From assembly GCA_910589165.1 (NCBI GenBank), contig CAJUSP010000003.1, forward strand, positions 1 through 56,838: a DNA stretch of 56,838 nucleotides, written 5' to 3'. The first letter of the stretch is position 1. Each line of letters opens with the position of its first letter. The notes under the pieces are model-generated. The model saw only the letters and a program-made list of their open reading frames with translations, was not told where the DNA came from and did not search any database. Both the position numbers and the translations under genes were made by a program. Positions 8,186 to 16,864 of the stretch are shown here, piece by piece. The stretch is from an uncultured Adlercreutzia sp. Lineage in GTDB: Bacteria > Actinomycetota > Coriobacteriia > Coriobacteriales > Eggerthellaceae.

Positions 8186-9238
8186 TCAACTCTCATTGTG
8201 AGCATTTATCCAATCGAGGATGAACTCGTAGACGTCCTCTTTGCCGTATTCGTTGAGGATCTCGTGGCGCATTTCGGGGTAGAGCTTGAGGGTGACATCT
8301 TCGGCGCCGGCGGTTTCCATGGCCTCGGCGGCTTTGGTGACGCCCTTGCCGCACTTTCCCACCGGGTCGGCATCGCCGGCTATGTAGAGCAGGGGCAGGG
8401 CGTGAGGGGTGGCGGCGAGGGTCTTAGGGGAGGCGGCGCGGTGGGCGAGCTCGGTTAGGGCCGCGTAGGCGCCGGCACCGAACATGAAGCCGGCGGTTTC
8501 GTCGGCCATGAACTCGTCGGCCACCTGCGGGTCGCGGGAGAGCCAGTCGAAGGGCGTGCGCGCGTCCTTGATGGCGCGGCTGTAGGCGCCGTCGGCCAGG
8601 CTGTGGAGCAGGGCGCTCTTGTAGTCGTTGCCGCGCACCCGCGCGATAAGGCGGGCGAGCTTGTTGCCGGCGCCGGAGACGGCCACCGGCTCGTTGGCGG
8701 TGCCGCAGATGACGGCGCCGGCGAGGCCCTGTCCGTACTGCGGCAGGTAGCTGCGCAGCACGAGCGAGCCCATGGAATGCCCGAACATAAAATAGGGCAC
8801 GCCCTCTGCCACCTGCTGGGTCATAAGCAGGCGTAGCTGCTGCACGTCGTCGATCATGGCCTGGGCGCCGCGGACCGCATCCACCACGCCGCGGGCCTCG
8901 GCCGCGCCGGCGGTCTGTCCGTGGCCGATGTGGTCGTGGCCGGCCACCAGGTAGCCGGCGCTCGCGAGGAAGCGGGCGAAGGCATCGTAGCGGTCGATGT
9001 GCTCGGCCATGCCGTGGATGAGCTGTACCACGCCGCGCGGGCGGAACTGCCCGAGGGCACCGCGATCGTCGCCTGCGCGCTCCATGGCCAGGGGCACCCA
9101 CACGACAGCGCGCACCGCGCTTGCGCCGTCGGCGGAATCGAAGGTGAACTCGGTGCGGCCGACCGTCTCGGACGGGTTCTGGGCCGCCTCGGCGAAGGCC
9201 GCGTCGGCGACTTTCGCTGCGGACGTTGCATCGCTCAT
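8186..9238 (-). CDS. Alpha/beta hydrolase, monoacylglycerol lipase/lysophospholipase type
   Basis: A 350-residue serine hydrolase of the PldB/monoglyceride-lipase family. Nucleophile Ser155 lies in GHSMGS; the acid is the Asp of AGDADPVG (about 296) and the base the His of MRHEILNE (about 329). HGMAEH near residue 75 is the oxyanion-hole region usual in this family. The N-terminal 40 residues are a variable acidic extension, with no signal peptide, so action is cytoplasmic. It starts immediately before the tsaC stop and is probably co-transcribed with it. Substrate not determined. Confidence 0.85.
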   Translation of the reverse strand: MSDATSAAKVADAAFAEAAQNPSETVGRTEFTFDSADGASAVRAVVWVPLAMERAGDDRGALGQFRPRGVVQLIHGMAEHIDRYDAFARFLASAGYLVAGHDHIGHGQTAGAAEARGVVDAVRGAQAMIDDVQQLRLLMTQQVAEGVPYFMFGHSMGSLVLRSYLPQYGQGLAGAVICGTANEPVAVSGAGNKLARLIARVRGNDYKSALLHSLADGAYSRAIKDARTPFDWLSRDPQVADEFMADETAGFMFGAGAYAALTELAHRAASPKTLAATPHALPLLYIAGDADPVGKCGKGVTKAAEAMETAGAEDVTLKLYPEMRHEILNEYGKEDVYEFILDWINAHNES

Positions 9239-9987
9239 GAAAGTGCTCCTTTCAGGGTTTCCCAGCCAAGCGCCCCCTCGCGCAGAAGTCGCGGAGCACT
9301 TCCCGTGCAGTCTAGCACCGTGGAGGGCAGCGGAAGCGCACCCGTCGCAGGCGTCTTGGTTCCGTTGCCCGCGGCCGATGGTGAGACAGTGCCCCGGAGG
9401 GGTGTCTCATGCTTCGATAGATCGTGCGGCGCTTCGCACAGGGGGTCTCCCGGAAGATGAGACACCCCTCCGGGGCACTGTCTCACGGGGCACGGTCTCA
9501 CTCCCCCGAACACGCCGGCGGTGCGGGCGACGAAGGCCTCGTCGACATCGCGAACGGCGAGGGGCGCGGGGGCGCCGGAGAAGTTCGCCGAGGTGACGGC
9601 TAGGGGGCTTGCGGCCGCGGCGATGAGGGCGAGGGTGTCCTCGCAGGCGGGCATGCGCAGGCCGATGGTGCCGGCTGCCGACTGGAAGGCGGCGGGAACC
9701 TCGTCGCTCGCGGATACCACCAGGGTAAGGGCGCCGGGCCAGAAGGCCTCGGCGAGGACACGGGCGTAATCGGGTACGGATCGCCCGTACCGGCTGAGAT
9801 CGCCGACGCTTCCCACGAGCCACGCCACGGGCTTGTCGGCAGGGCGCCGCTTCGCGCGGAACAGCGGCGCGGGGCTTTCCGCAGCACCCACGGCCACCCC
9901 CACGCCGCACACCGTATCGGTGGGCATGACAACGGCCTCGCCGACCCGCAAGCTCGCGGCAGCCTCTTCCAAGGTCAGAAGCCTCAT
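9235..9987 (-). CDS. tsaC: Threonylcarbamoyl-AMP synthase (TsaC/YrdC-Sua5 family) with an internal insertion
   Basis: Makes threonylcarbamoyl-AMP for the t6A modification of ANN-decoding tRNAs. The fold is recognisable from MPTDTVCGVG (21-30), KRRPADKP (47-54), FWPGALTLV (82-90) and the SANFSG motif (133-138). The usual C-terminal block (LPSTVLDCTGSAPRLLREG, about 219-238) is present but is separated from the core by about 55 extra residues rich in Cys, Pro and Gly. Those residues are translated from a palindromic element (9381-9486 plus a partial duplication to about 9501). ATG overlaps the preceding stop (ATGA). Probably functional, since the frame is preserved. Confidence 0.85.
   Translation of the reverse strand: MRLLTLEEAAASLRVGEAVVMPTDTVCGVGVAVGAAESPAPLFRAKRRPADKPVAWLVGSVGDLSRYGRSVPDYARVLAEAFWPGALTLVVSASDEVPAAFQSAAGTIGLRMPACEDTLALIAAAASPLAVTSANFSGAPAPLAVRDVDEAFVARTAGVFGGVRPCPVRQCPGGVSHLPGDPLCEAPHDLSKHETPLRGTVSPSAAGNGTKTPATGALPLPSTVLDCTGSAPRLLREGALGWETLKGALS
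9381..9486. repeat. Perfect 30-bp inverted repeat with 46-nt loop inside tsaC
   Basis: Arms 9381-9410 and 9457-9486 are exact reverse complements; the loop at 9411-9456 contains a smaller hairpin (GTGCG...CGCAC). A near-copy of the last 16 nt of the right arm follows immediately at 9487-9502, which could be a duplication made on insertion. It lies within the tsaC reading frame and encodes about residues 168-203. Confidence 0.85.
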
Positions 9988-11597
9988 GAGCACTCCCCCA
10001 CAATGGCCTCGGCGACGCGCAGTCCGTCGACGGCGGCGCTCATGATACCGCCGGCATAGCCGCCGCCTTCGCCGCAGGGATAGAGCCCGGCGATGTTCGC
10101 CTGGAACCCCTCGTCGCGCACGAGGCGCACAGGACTCGAGCTGCGGGCCTCGATGCCCGTCATCACCGCCTGGGGATGGGCGAAGCCGGCCAACTTGCGA
10201 TCGAGCAGCGGGAAGGCCTCCTCCAGGGCATCGGTCACAAACGGCGGCAGGCACTGGTGCAGGTCGGCCCACACCACACCGCGCGGATAAGTGGGGTTCA
10301 CCTCGCTGCTGGGCGCGCCCGCCGTGCCGGCGCGGAACTGCTTCACCGTCTGAGCTGGGGCCAGATAGCTGAAGCCGCCCAGGTCGAACGCGGCGTGCTC
10401 CCACTGGCGCTGGAAGGCCACGCCCTCGAGCGGGTCTTCGCCGGGTAGGTCGTCGGGGCGCACCTCCACGAGCAGGGCGCTGTTCGCATTCTTGCCGGCA
10501 CGGGCATGGCGGCTCATACCGTTCACGCACAGGCCGCCGGCCTCGCTGGCCGCGGCCACCACTTCCCCGCCGGGGCACATGCAGAACGTGTAGACCCCGC
10601 GGCCATCGGATGTTTTCACCGCCAGCTTGTAGTCGGCCGCGCCCAGGGCCGGATGCGCGGCGGCCGGGCCATACTGGGCCTGGTTGATAAGCGCCTGGGG
10701 ATGCTCGATGCGCACGCCCACGGCGAAGGGCTTGCGCTCGAGCACGACGCCTGCTTTCGACACCATCTGGAAGGTGTCGCGGGCCGAGTGGCCGCAAGCC
10801 AGCACCACGCGGTTCGTGGCCACGGTCTCGGTGGCCCCGGTGCGCTCGTCCTCGAGCACAGCACCGACCACGGCGCCGTCTTCCACCTCCACATCGACCA
10901 GACGAGTGAGAAAGCGCACCTCGCCGCCGGTTGCCTCGATGGCCTGGCGCAAGTTGCGTACGACATCCACAAGCAGGTCGGTGCCGATGTGCGGCTTGGC
11001 ATCGACGAGAATGTCGTCGGGCGCGCCGGCCTCGACGAACGCCTCCAGCACATGGCGGATATGGGGACTCTTGATGCCCGAGTTCAGCTTGCCGTCGGAA
11101 AACGTGCCCGCACCACCCTCGCCGAACTGGACGTTCGTTACCGCATCGAGGGGACCGCCGGCGTTGAAGGCCTCGACGATTTCCACGCGCTCGTCCACCG
11201 CCGCGCCCCGCTCCACCACAAGCGGCCGCAAGCCGGCGCGGGCCAGGTACAGGGCGCAGAACAGGCCGGCAGGGCCCGTGCCCACCACAAGCGGGCGCGG
11301 CTCGCCGGGCCGAAGCTGCGCAGCCGGAACCTCCAAGGGGGCCGGCGGGTCGTAAGGCTTCACGGTCACGCCGCGGGCCGGCGCGACCTGGGCCCCCTCG
11401 GCGAGCTTGACGGCCACGGTGACCACGCCGTGCACGTGGCTCTTCTTCCGCGCGTCGATGGAGCGCTTGAGCAGCCGCACGTCGGTTACCTGCGCCGCCT
11501 TCACGCCCAGGGCCCGGGCCACCTCGCGGCGGAAGAGCCCCGCGTTTTCCGGAAGCAGGGCGTCGAGCGAGACGGGGACGTTGGCCGCCTGCATCAT
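9984..11597 (-). CDS. FAD-dependent oxidoreductase, COG2509 type
   Basis: A 537-residue flavoprotein. An N-terminal domain of about 95 residues precedes the dinucleotide-binding VVGTGPAGLF (104-113); FGEGGAGTFSDGKLNSG, CPGGEVV and a C-terminal YPCGEGGGYAGGI are typical of the uncharacterised NAD(FAD)-utilising dehydrogenase family. The second of two adjacent ATGs overlaps the stop of the previous gene (ATGA), so I start at 11597, where the reading frames abut. No substrate is known for the family. Confidence 0.85.
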   Translation of the reverse strand: MMQAANVPVSLDALLPENAGLFRREVARALGVKAAQVTDVRLLKRSIDARKKSHVHGVVTVAVKLAEGAQVAPARGVTVKPYDPPAPLEVPAAQLRPGEPRPLVVGTGPAGLFCALYLARAGLRPLVVERGAAVDERVEIVEAFNAGGPLDAVTNVQFGEGGAGTFSDGKLNSGIKSPHIRHVLEAFVEAGAPDDILVDAKPHIGTDLLVDVVRNLRQAIEATGGEVRFLTRLVDVEVEDGAVVGAVLEDERTGATETVATNRVVLACGHSARDTFQMVSKAGVVLERKPFAVGVRIEHPQALINQAQYGPAAAHPALGAADYKLAVKTSDGRGVYTFCMCPGGEVVAAASEAGGLCVNGMSRHARAGKNANSALLVEVRPDDLPGEDPLEGVAFQRQWEHAAFDLGGFSYLAPAQTVKQFRAGTAGAPSSEVNPTYPRGVVWADLHQCLPPFVTDALEEAFPLLDRKLAGFAHPQAVMTGIEARSSSPVRLVRDEGFQANIAGLYPCGEGGGYAGGIMSAAVDGLRVAEAIVGECS

Positions 11598-12967
11598 CGC
11601 GCGGCGCCTTCCGCCTCTTCCGCAACGCCGTGGGCCAAAGCCGATACGGCCGACCAGCCGGCGGAAAGCCCGCTCGCCCAGGCCCAGTGCAGGTTGTAGC
11701 CGCCGCAGGGCGCGTCCACGTCGAGGGCCTCGCCGACCACATAGAGCCCGGCCACCTCGCGCAGCTCGCCAGTGCGCGGGCTTACCGCCTCGCAGGCCAC
11801 GCCGCCGCGGTGCACCTGGCACTGCCGCGCATCGCCCAGGCCGGCCACGGGAAGCCGTAGCCCCTTCAGGGGAACCGCCAGCCGCGCCACGGCCTCGTCG
11901 GAGGCCGCTTCGGCCCCTTCCAAGTTCGCCGCCCGCAGCAGCACCTCGGCCACCGGCGCGAGCACCATGCCCCGCAGCAGGTCGTCGGCGCTGATGGGCG
12001 TACCCAGGGCCTGGCGCAGCAGGTTGCGGCGGCGCAGCAGGTAGGCCTCGGCCTCGCGGGCGGGCACCGTGGGCAGGAAATCGAGGGCCAGCTCGTCGCC
12101 GGGCTGCATGAGGCGGCTGAGGTTGAACGCGGCGATGCCCGACACCCCATACTTGCGGAACATAACCTCGCCCACCTCGCGCGAGACGAGGCGCTCGTGG
12201 CCGTGGTTCTCGGGCTCATGGCCCAAGCGGTCGAGCATGTCGCGATAGCGGGCGTCCGCAGGCGCGCCGCCCGGGCGCCACAGCTCCAGGGCCCCGCGCA
12301 CGCGGATGTTGTCGAGCCGGCGGGGCCACGGCGAGTCGCAGGCCACCGGGCCCAAGGTCGGCGCCGGGGCCACCCACGGCACGCCCTCGGGCATTAGCCG
12401 CCGGGCGATGGAGCCGCCCACGGCCACGATGACCGCATCGGCCCGCTCGAAGCGCCCGTCGGCCAGGCGCATGGTGAAGGGCGCGCCCGGACACCGCGGC
12501 GGCTCCACAGTGACCACCTCGCATTCCCCGCGCACCTGCACGCCGGCAGCCGCCGCGGCCGCCCGCAGGCAGTCGAGCACGCTTGTGGCCTTGTTCGCCA
12601 GCGGGTACAAGCGCCCCTCGGATTCCTCGCGCCAGGCCAGCCCGTGGTCCGAGAAGAACGCGAGCACGCCGTGGACCGACGCCGTGGCCTCGCGCGCCTG
12701 GGAGGGCACGCGCATGGACGCGGCGCCCTCGAAATGGCGCAACGCCTCTTCCACGAAGGGGGCGTTTCGGTAGAGTTTGGGGCTGATGCGGGTGTTCGAG
12801 AAGTTGCAGCGGCCGTTGCCCGTGGCCAGAATCGAGCGCCCCACGCGCTCGTCGGCCTCGTAGACAACGACGCGCACGGGCGCCGCCGCATCGCGCGCCG
12901 CCTCCCCCGCCGCCACGGCCGCCGCGAGCCCCGCCGCGCCGCCGCCTATGATCGCAAGTGTCTTCAT
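11594..12967 (-). CDS. HI0933/BaiN-like FAD flavoprotein
   Basis: A 457-residue flavoprotein beginning MKTLAIIGGGAAGLAAA, the FAD-binding Rossmann motif, followed by the family motif GRSILATGNGRCNFSN and a C-terminal CGGYNLHWAWASG that closes the FAD site. HI0933 proteins reduce unknown substrates; some gut Firmicutes relatives act on bile-acid intermediates (BaiN), but that cannot be inferred here. First gene of a run of four overlapping or abutting genes (this, COG2509 protein, tsaC, hydrolase). Confidence 0.87.
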   Translation of the reverse strand: MKTLAIIGGGAAGLAAAVAAGEAARDAAAPVRVVVYEADERVGRSILATGNGRCNFSNTRISPKLYRNAPFVEEALRHFEGAASMRVPSQAREATASVHGVLAFFSDHGLAWREESEGRLYPLANKATSVLDCLRAAAAAAGVQVRGECEVVTVEPPRCPGAPFTMRLADGRFERADAVIVAVGGSIARRLMPEGVPWVAPAPTLGPVACDSPWPRRLDNIRVRGALELWRPGGAPADARYRDMLDRLGHEPENHGHERLVSREVGEVMFRKYGVSGIAAFNLSRLMQPGDELALDFLPTVPAREAEAYLLRRRNLLRQALGTPISADDLLRGMVLAPVAEVLLRAANLEGAEAASDEAVARLAVPLKGLRLPVAGLGDARQCQVHRGGVACEAVSPRTGELREVAGLYVVGEALDVDAPCGGYNLHWAWASGLSAGWSAVSALAHGVAEEAEGAAR

Positions 12968-12985
12968 ACCCCCAGTATAAGAGAA

Positions 12986-13011
12986 AAGCGACCCTCCGAA
13001 GAGGGCCGCTT
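12986..13011 (-). terminator. Rho-independent terminator after the first AGCS symporter
   Basis: On the minus strand an 11-bp stem (AAGCGGCCCTC / GAGGGTCGCTT, one mismatch) with a UUCG loop is followed by TTTTCTCTT. It separates the symporter from the flavoprotein operon. Confidence 0.85.
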
Positions 13012-13083
13012 CCATTCCAAATTCTAAACCCACACGGGCCGCCTCAGAGTCCTTCGGCTCCCGCCATGCTCCCAAGCTCTCCG

Positions 13084-14520
13084 CTACTTATTCTCCAGCT
13101 GCGGGATGGGGGCCTCGTCGCGCTCGTCGAGGTTGCCCTCGTAGACGTAGTGGCGCGTCTCGCGGGCGATGAGCCCCGACAGCAGCAGCACCATGATGAT
13201 GTTGGGAATGGCCATAAGGGCGTTGGTGATGTCGGACACCGTCCACACCACATCGCCCACGCCGATGGCGCCGAGGAAGGCCACCACCACATAGAGCACC
13301 TGGTAGGGGCGGATGGCGCGCTTGCCGAACAGGTAGGTGACGCAGCGGTTGCCGTAGTAGGACCAGCCCAGGATGGTGGAGTAGGCGAACAGGATCATGC
13401 CGAGCACGAGGATGGGCGTGCCGATGTAGGGAATCTGCCCGAAGGCGGCGCTGGAGAGCGCGGCACCGGCGGTGATGTTGCCGGCCATGATCTCGGCCTG
13501 CAAGTCGGCGCTGCCCATCATGGTGGATACGAGCACGAGGCCCGTGAGCAGGCAGATGATGACGGTATCCCAGAAGGTGCCGGTCATGGAGACGAGCGCC
13601 TGGCGAGCCGGGTTGCGCGTGGCGGCCGCCGAGGCCACGATGGGCGCCGAGCCGAGGCCCGACTCGTTGGAGAACAGGCCGCGGGCGCAGCCGAACTGCA
13701 GGGCCAGCATAAGGCCGGAGCCCAGCGCGCCGCCGAAGGCCGCCTTGGCCGTGAACGCGCTTTCCACGATAAGGCAGAAGGCCGGCCACACGAGCTCCCA
13801 GTTCATGCCCAGGATAACCACGCAGCCCCAGATGTAGGCGAGCGCCATGAACGGCACGAGCTTCTCGCACACGCTGGAGATGACCTTCACGCCGCCGAAG
13901 ATAACCACCGACACCATGATGACGATGGCCAGTCCGATGCCCCAGGCGGGCACGCCGGGCAGGTTCGTCGAGATGACCTCAGTCATGGCCGAGGACTGCA
14001 CGGCCGAGCCGATGCCGAAGGACGCGATGGCCGCGAACAGCGCGAAGGCGCCGGCGCCAAGCAGCGCCCACCAGGGGGTGTTGCCGGCCTTGTCGGTAAA
14101 CGCGCGCTTCCACGCGTACATGGCGCCGCCGAGCATGTTGCCGTTGTGGTCCTTCACGCGGTACTTCACCGCGGCGAAGGTCTCGGAGTACTTCGTGGCA
14201 ATGCCGAAGACACCGGTGATCCACATCCAGAACACCGCGCCCGGGCCGCCGGCGATGATGGCGGTGCCCACGCCCACGATGTTGCCGGTGCCGATGGTGG
14301 CCGAGAGGGCCGTGCACAAGGCGCCGAACTGGCTGATGTCGCCGGGGGCGTCGGGATCCTTCGTCACCGACAGCTTGATGGCTGTCGGCAGCTTCCGCTG
14401 AATGAAGCCGGTGCGGAACGTCAGGTAAATGTGCGAGCCTAAAAGCAGCACGAGCATGGGCGGCCCCCACACGAAGCCGTCGATGCTGTTGATGATGTCG
14501 ACGAGTACGTCCACGGTCAC
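13084..14520 (-). CDS. AGCS-family sodium:alanine/glycine symporter, paralogue 1
   Basis: A 478-residue polytopic membrane protein of the AlsT/AgcS family, using sodium to import small neutral amino acids. GTGNIVGVGTAI in the first third, GCARGLFSNESGLG in the middle and the YYGNRCVTYLFG segment are family hallmarks. About 11 helices. The second copy lies just upstream on the same strand. A palindromic site at 14601-14620 overlaps its likely transcription start, implying its own control. Confidence 0.93.
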   Translation of the reverse strand: MTVDVLVDIINSIDGFVWGPPMLVLLLGSHIYLTFRTGFIQRKLPTAIKLSVTKDPDAPGDISQFGALCTALSATIGTGNIVGVGTAIIAGGPGAVFWMWITGVFGIATKYSETFAAVKYRVKDHNGNMLGGAMYAWKRAFTDKAGNTPWWALLGAGAFALFAAIASFGIGSAVQSSAMTEVISTNLPGVPAWGIGLAIVIMVSVVIFGGVKVISSVCEKLVPFMALAYIWGCVVILGMNWELVWPAFCLIVESAFTAKAAFGGALGSGLMLALQFGCARGLFSNESGLGSAPIVASAAATRNPARQALVSMTGTFWDTVIICLLTGLVLVSTMMGSADLQAEIMAGNITAGAALSSAAFGQIPYIGTPILVLGMILFAYSTILGWSYYGNRCVTYLFGKRAIRPYQVLYVVVAFLGAIGVGDVVWTVSDITNALMAIPNIIMVLLLSGLIARETRHYVYEGNLDERDEAPIPQLENK

Positions 14521-14600
14521 ATCTCCTCTCCAACGAGCGCGCCGCGTGCGTGGCCTTGGTTGCGCGCCCGCGGCGGCCGTGCCGGCCGAGCTTCGGGGTG

Positions 14601-14631
14601 CACTTTAACGCGCTAAAGTGGCCCCATTATA
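14601..14631 (-). promoter_or_regulatory. TATAAT -10 box with overlapping palindrome upstream of the first AGCS gene
   Basis: A perfect TATAAT lies at 14626-14631 on the minus strand. Five bp downstream is the inverted repeat CACTTTA-N6-TAAAGTG (14601-14620), spanning the expected start of transcription, as a repressor operator would. No good -35 hexamer at 17 nt is seen. The regulator is unknown. Confidence 0.5.
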
Positions 14632-14740
14632 GGCAGAGAAGATGAGCGAATTTGTTAACAATGGAAGAATTACCCGCAAGCGGACGGGAGCGAGGGGACG
14701 GGCAGCCCGGGTTCGGGGCCAGCGCGCCGCGGCGGTGCCG

Positions 14741-16171
14741 CTAGAGCTGGGGGCTTTCCACGCGGGGCACGGGCTCGTCGGCCACCTCGTCGAGATGGTC
14801 GTCGTAGACGAAATGGCGGGTCTCGCGGGCGATCATGCCCGACAGGAGCAGAATGGCGATGATGTTCGGAATGGCCATAAGCGCGTTGCCGATATCCGAG
14901 ATCGTCCACACCACATCGCCCACGCCGATGGCGCCGAAGAAGGCCACGGCCACGTAGATGACCTGGTAGGGCTTGATGCCCTTGGGCCCGAACAGGTAGG
15001 CCACGCAGCGGTTGCCGTAGTAGGACCAGCCCAAAATGGTGGAATAGGCGAAGGCGCACATGCCCAGCACGAGGATGGGCGTGCCCAGGTAGGGGATCTC
15101 GGCGAAGGCGGCGCTCGCCAGGGCGGCGCCGGTGTAGATGGTGGGGTTCGCGAGGATGTCCTGGCCGATTTCCGGGTGCACGATCATAGTGGACACGAGC
15201 ACGATGCCGGTGAGCGCGCAGATGACCACCGTGGACCAGAAGGCGCCGGTCATCGATACGAGCGCCTGCTCGGCGGGGTTCTTCGTCTTAGCGGCGGCCG
15301 CCACGATAGGCGCGGTGCCCAGGCCCGACTCGTTGGAGAACAGGCCGCGAGCGCAGCCGTACTGCAGGGCCATCATGAGGCCGCTTCCCACGGCGCCGCC
15401 GAAGGCCGCCTTGGGCGTGAAGGCGCATTCGACGATGAGCCCCAGCGTCTCGCCGATCACTCCCCCGTTCATGGCGATGATGACCACGCAGCCGAGCGCG
15501 TAGGCGCCGGCCATGATGGGCACGAGCCACTCGCACACCCGGGCGATGGAGCGCACGCCGCCGAAGATGACGGCCGCCACGGCCGCCACGACGACGACGG
15601 CCACGGCCACGGCGGGAATCGCCGGCGCCGCCGAGGTGACAATGCCCGAGATGGCCGCCGCCTGCACCGCCGAGCCGGTGCCGATGGTGGCGACGACCGC
15701 GAAGGCGGCGAAGGCCACGGCCCCCAGCGTCGCCCACCAGGGCACGCTGCCGTCGGCGCGGGCGAAGGCGCGCTTCCACACGAACATGGCGCCGCCCATC
15801 ATGGCGCCGGACTTGTCGCGCACGCGGTACTTCACGGCCGCGTAGGTTTCCACGTACTTGGTGGCGATGCCGAAGATGCCGGCAATCCACATCCAGAACA
15901 CCGCACCCGGGCCGCCGGCCAGAATGGCCGTGGCCACGCCCACGATGGAGCCGGTGCCGATGGTGGCGGCGAGCGCCGTGGCCAGGGCCCCGAAGCTAGA
16001 GATGTCGCCCTTGCCGTCGGGGTCGCGGCGTACCGACATGCGGATGGCCTGGGGCAGCTTGCGCTGGATGAAGCCCGTGCGGAAGGTGAGGTAGATGTGG
16101 GTGCCCAGCAGAAACGCGATCATCACCGGGCCCCACACGAACGAGTCTATGGTTTCGAGAAATTCAATCAT
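14741..16171 (-). CDS. AGCS-family sodium:alanine/glycine symporter, paralogue 2
   Basis: A 476-residue paralogue of the neighbouring symporter, collinear along its whole length (same GCARGLFSNESGLG and YYGNRCVAYLFG motifs; GTGSIVGVATAI replaces GTGNIVGVGTAI). Likely a tandem duplication whose copies have diverged in substrate or expression. TACAAT occurs 8 nt before the start codon, but no -35 is convincing. Three in-phase 10-bp direct repeats (16231-16260) lie about 60-90 nt upstream. Confidence 0.93.
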   Translation of the reverse strand: MIEFLETIDSFVWGPVMIAFLLGTHIYLTFRTGFIQRKLPQAIRMSVRRDPDGKGDISSFGALATALAATIGTGSIVGVATAILAGGPGAVFWMWIAGIFGIATKYVETYAAVKYRVRDKSGAMMGGAMFVWKRAFARADGSVPWWATLGAVAFAAFAVVATIGTGSAVQAAAISGIVTSAAPAIPAVAVAVVVVAAVAAVIFGGVRSIARVCEWLVPIMAGAYALGCVVIIAMNGGVIGETLGLIVECAFTPKAAFGGAVGSGLMMALQYGCARGLFSNESGLGTAPIVAAAAKTKNPAEQALVSMTGAFWSTVVICALTGIVLVSTMIVHPEIGQDILANPTIYTGAALASAAFAEIPYLGTPILVLGMCAFAYSTILGWSYYGNRCVAYLFGPKGIKPYQVIYVAVAFFGAIGVGDVVWTISDIGNALMAIPNIIAILLLSGMIARETRHFVYDDHLDEVADEPVPRVESPQL

Positions 16172-16230
16172 GGAAGCGATTGTACCCTACTTCGCCGCCG
16201 CGACCGCCCTGGCTCTCAATTCTTGACAAC

Positions 16231-16260
16231 TGGTTACCGACGGTTGCCAACAGTTGCCGA
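16231..16260. promoter_or_regulatory. Three tandem 10-bp direct repeats upstream of the second AGCS gene
   Basis: TGGTTACCGA, CGGTTGCCAA and CAGTTGCCGA follow each other without gaps, one helical turn apart. This spacing is typical of cooperative binding by a regulator on one DNA face. The regulator is not identifiable. Confidence 0.4.
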
Positions 16261-16266
16261 CCGTCC

Positions 16267-16421
16267 GCACGGGAGGGCGGCGCATTCATCGTCCGGTCAC
16301 CCGCTCCGCTGTTCGCCTTCGGCTCAGGCGCTCCGCTCCCTCATGCTTTTATGAGCGACCTTCGGTCGCAGGTAGGCAGTGTTCAGAGAGCCCGGCCGAC
16401 GAACGCGCCGCCCTCCCGTGC
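16267..16421. repeat. 155-bp structured intergenic element, copy B
   Basis: Arms 16267-16296 and 16392-16421 are complementary at about 26 of 30 positions and unrelated in sequence to the arms of copy A (3958-4112). The enclosed core 16300-16388 is nearly identical to copy A at both ends. Its inner hairpin is GCGACC-TTC-GGTCGC, a compensatory change against GCGAGC-TTC-GCTCGC in copy A. Total length equals copy A. It sits upstream of the second AGCS gene and ends 6 nt before the stop of the PNPOx-like gene. Confidence 0.8.
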
Positions 16422-16426
16422 TGCCA

Positions 16427-16852
16427 TTACAGCTCGACGGGGTTCCAGGTGCCGTCTATGTCGCAGAGCCAGGCTTCGGCATCGTCGATGGTGAAGAAGG
16501 TGAGGCGCTCATCGTCGGCGCTCTCCCACGTCTCGCCGAGGCCCACCATGTGCTCGAAGCCGGCCTGGCGGGTGGCGGCGTCGGCGCGGTCTTCCAGGTT
16601 CGCGCGGCCGCGCAGGATGACCCAGCCGCGGCTGGGCTTCCAGGCTGTCAGCTCCACGCGGGGGTTGGCGGCCATCTCGCGGTAGACGTCCTTGGTGGTG
16701 GCGGTGCAGTACTGAATCTCGCCGTCCTGCAGCATGGCGAAGCTGAAGGGGCGCACGTGGGGCTGGGAGCCGTTAGGCGTCTCCTCCACCGTGGCCAGGT
16801 ACCAGGCAGGCACCGAGGTGAGGTATTCGACGATGGTTTCTTTTCCGGTCAT
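16427..16852 (-). CDS. Pyridoxamine 5'-phosphate oxidase-like split-barrel protein
   Basis: A 141-residue flavin-binding-type split barrel (HVRPFSFAMLQDGEIQYCTATTKDVYREM). The family includes FMN- or F420-binding oxidoreductases and heme-handling proteins; specific activity cannot be read from sequence. It follows ecfT by 12 nt and is likely in the riboflavin-transport operon, which would suit an FMN user. Confidence 0.8.
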   Translation of the reverse strand: MTGKETIVEYLTSVPAWYLATVEETPNGSQPHVRPFSFAMLQDGEIQYCTATTKDVYREMAANPRVELTAWKPSRGWVILRGRANLEDRADAATRQAGFEHMVGLGETWESADDERLTFFTIDDAEAWLCDIDGTWNPVEL

Positions 16853-16864
16853 AGGGGTTCCTTT

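Noticed and set aside
9381..9486. Palindrome in tsaC as a gene-ending terminator of a shortened tsaC
   Set aside because: The frame continues through it into the conserved C-terminal LPSTVLDCTG block, so the gene does not end there.
9988..11742. Extension of the tsaC frame far upstream, through the COG2509 gene
   Set aside because: Open only because of codon bias; the ATGA overlap at 9984-9987 marks the true start.
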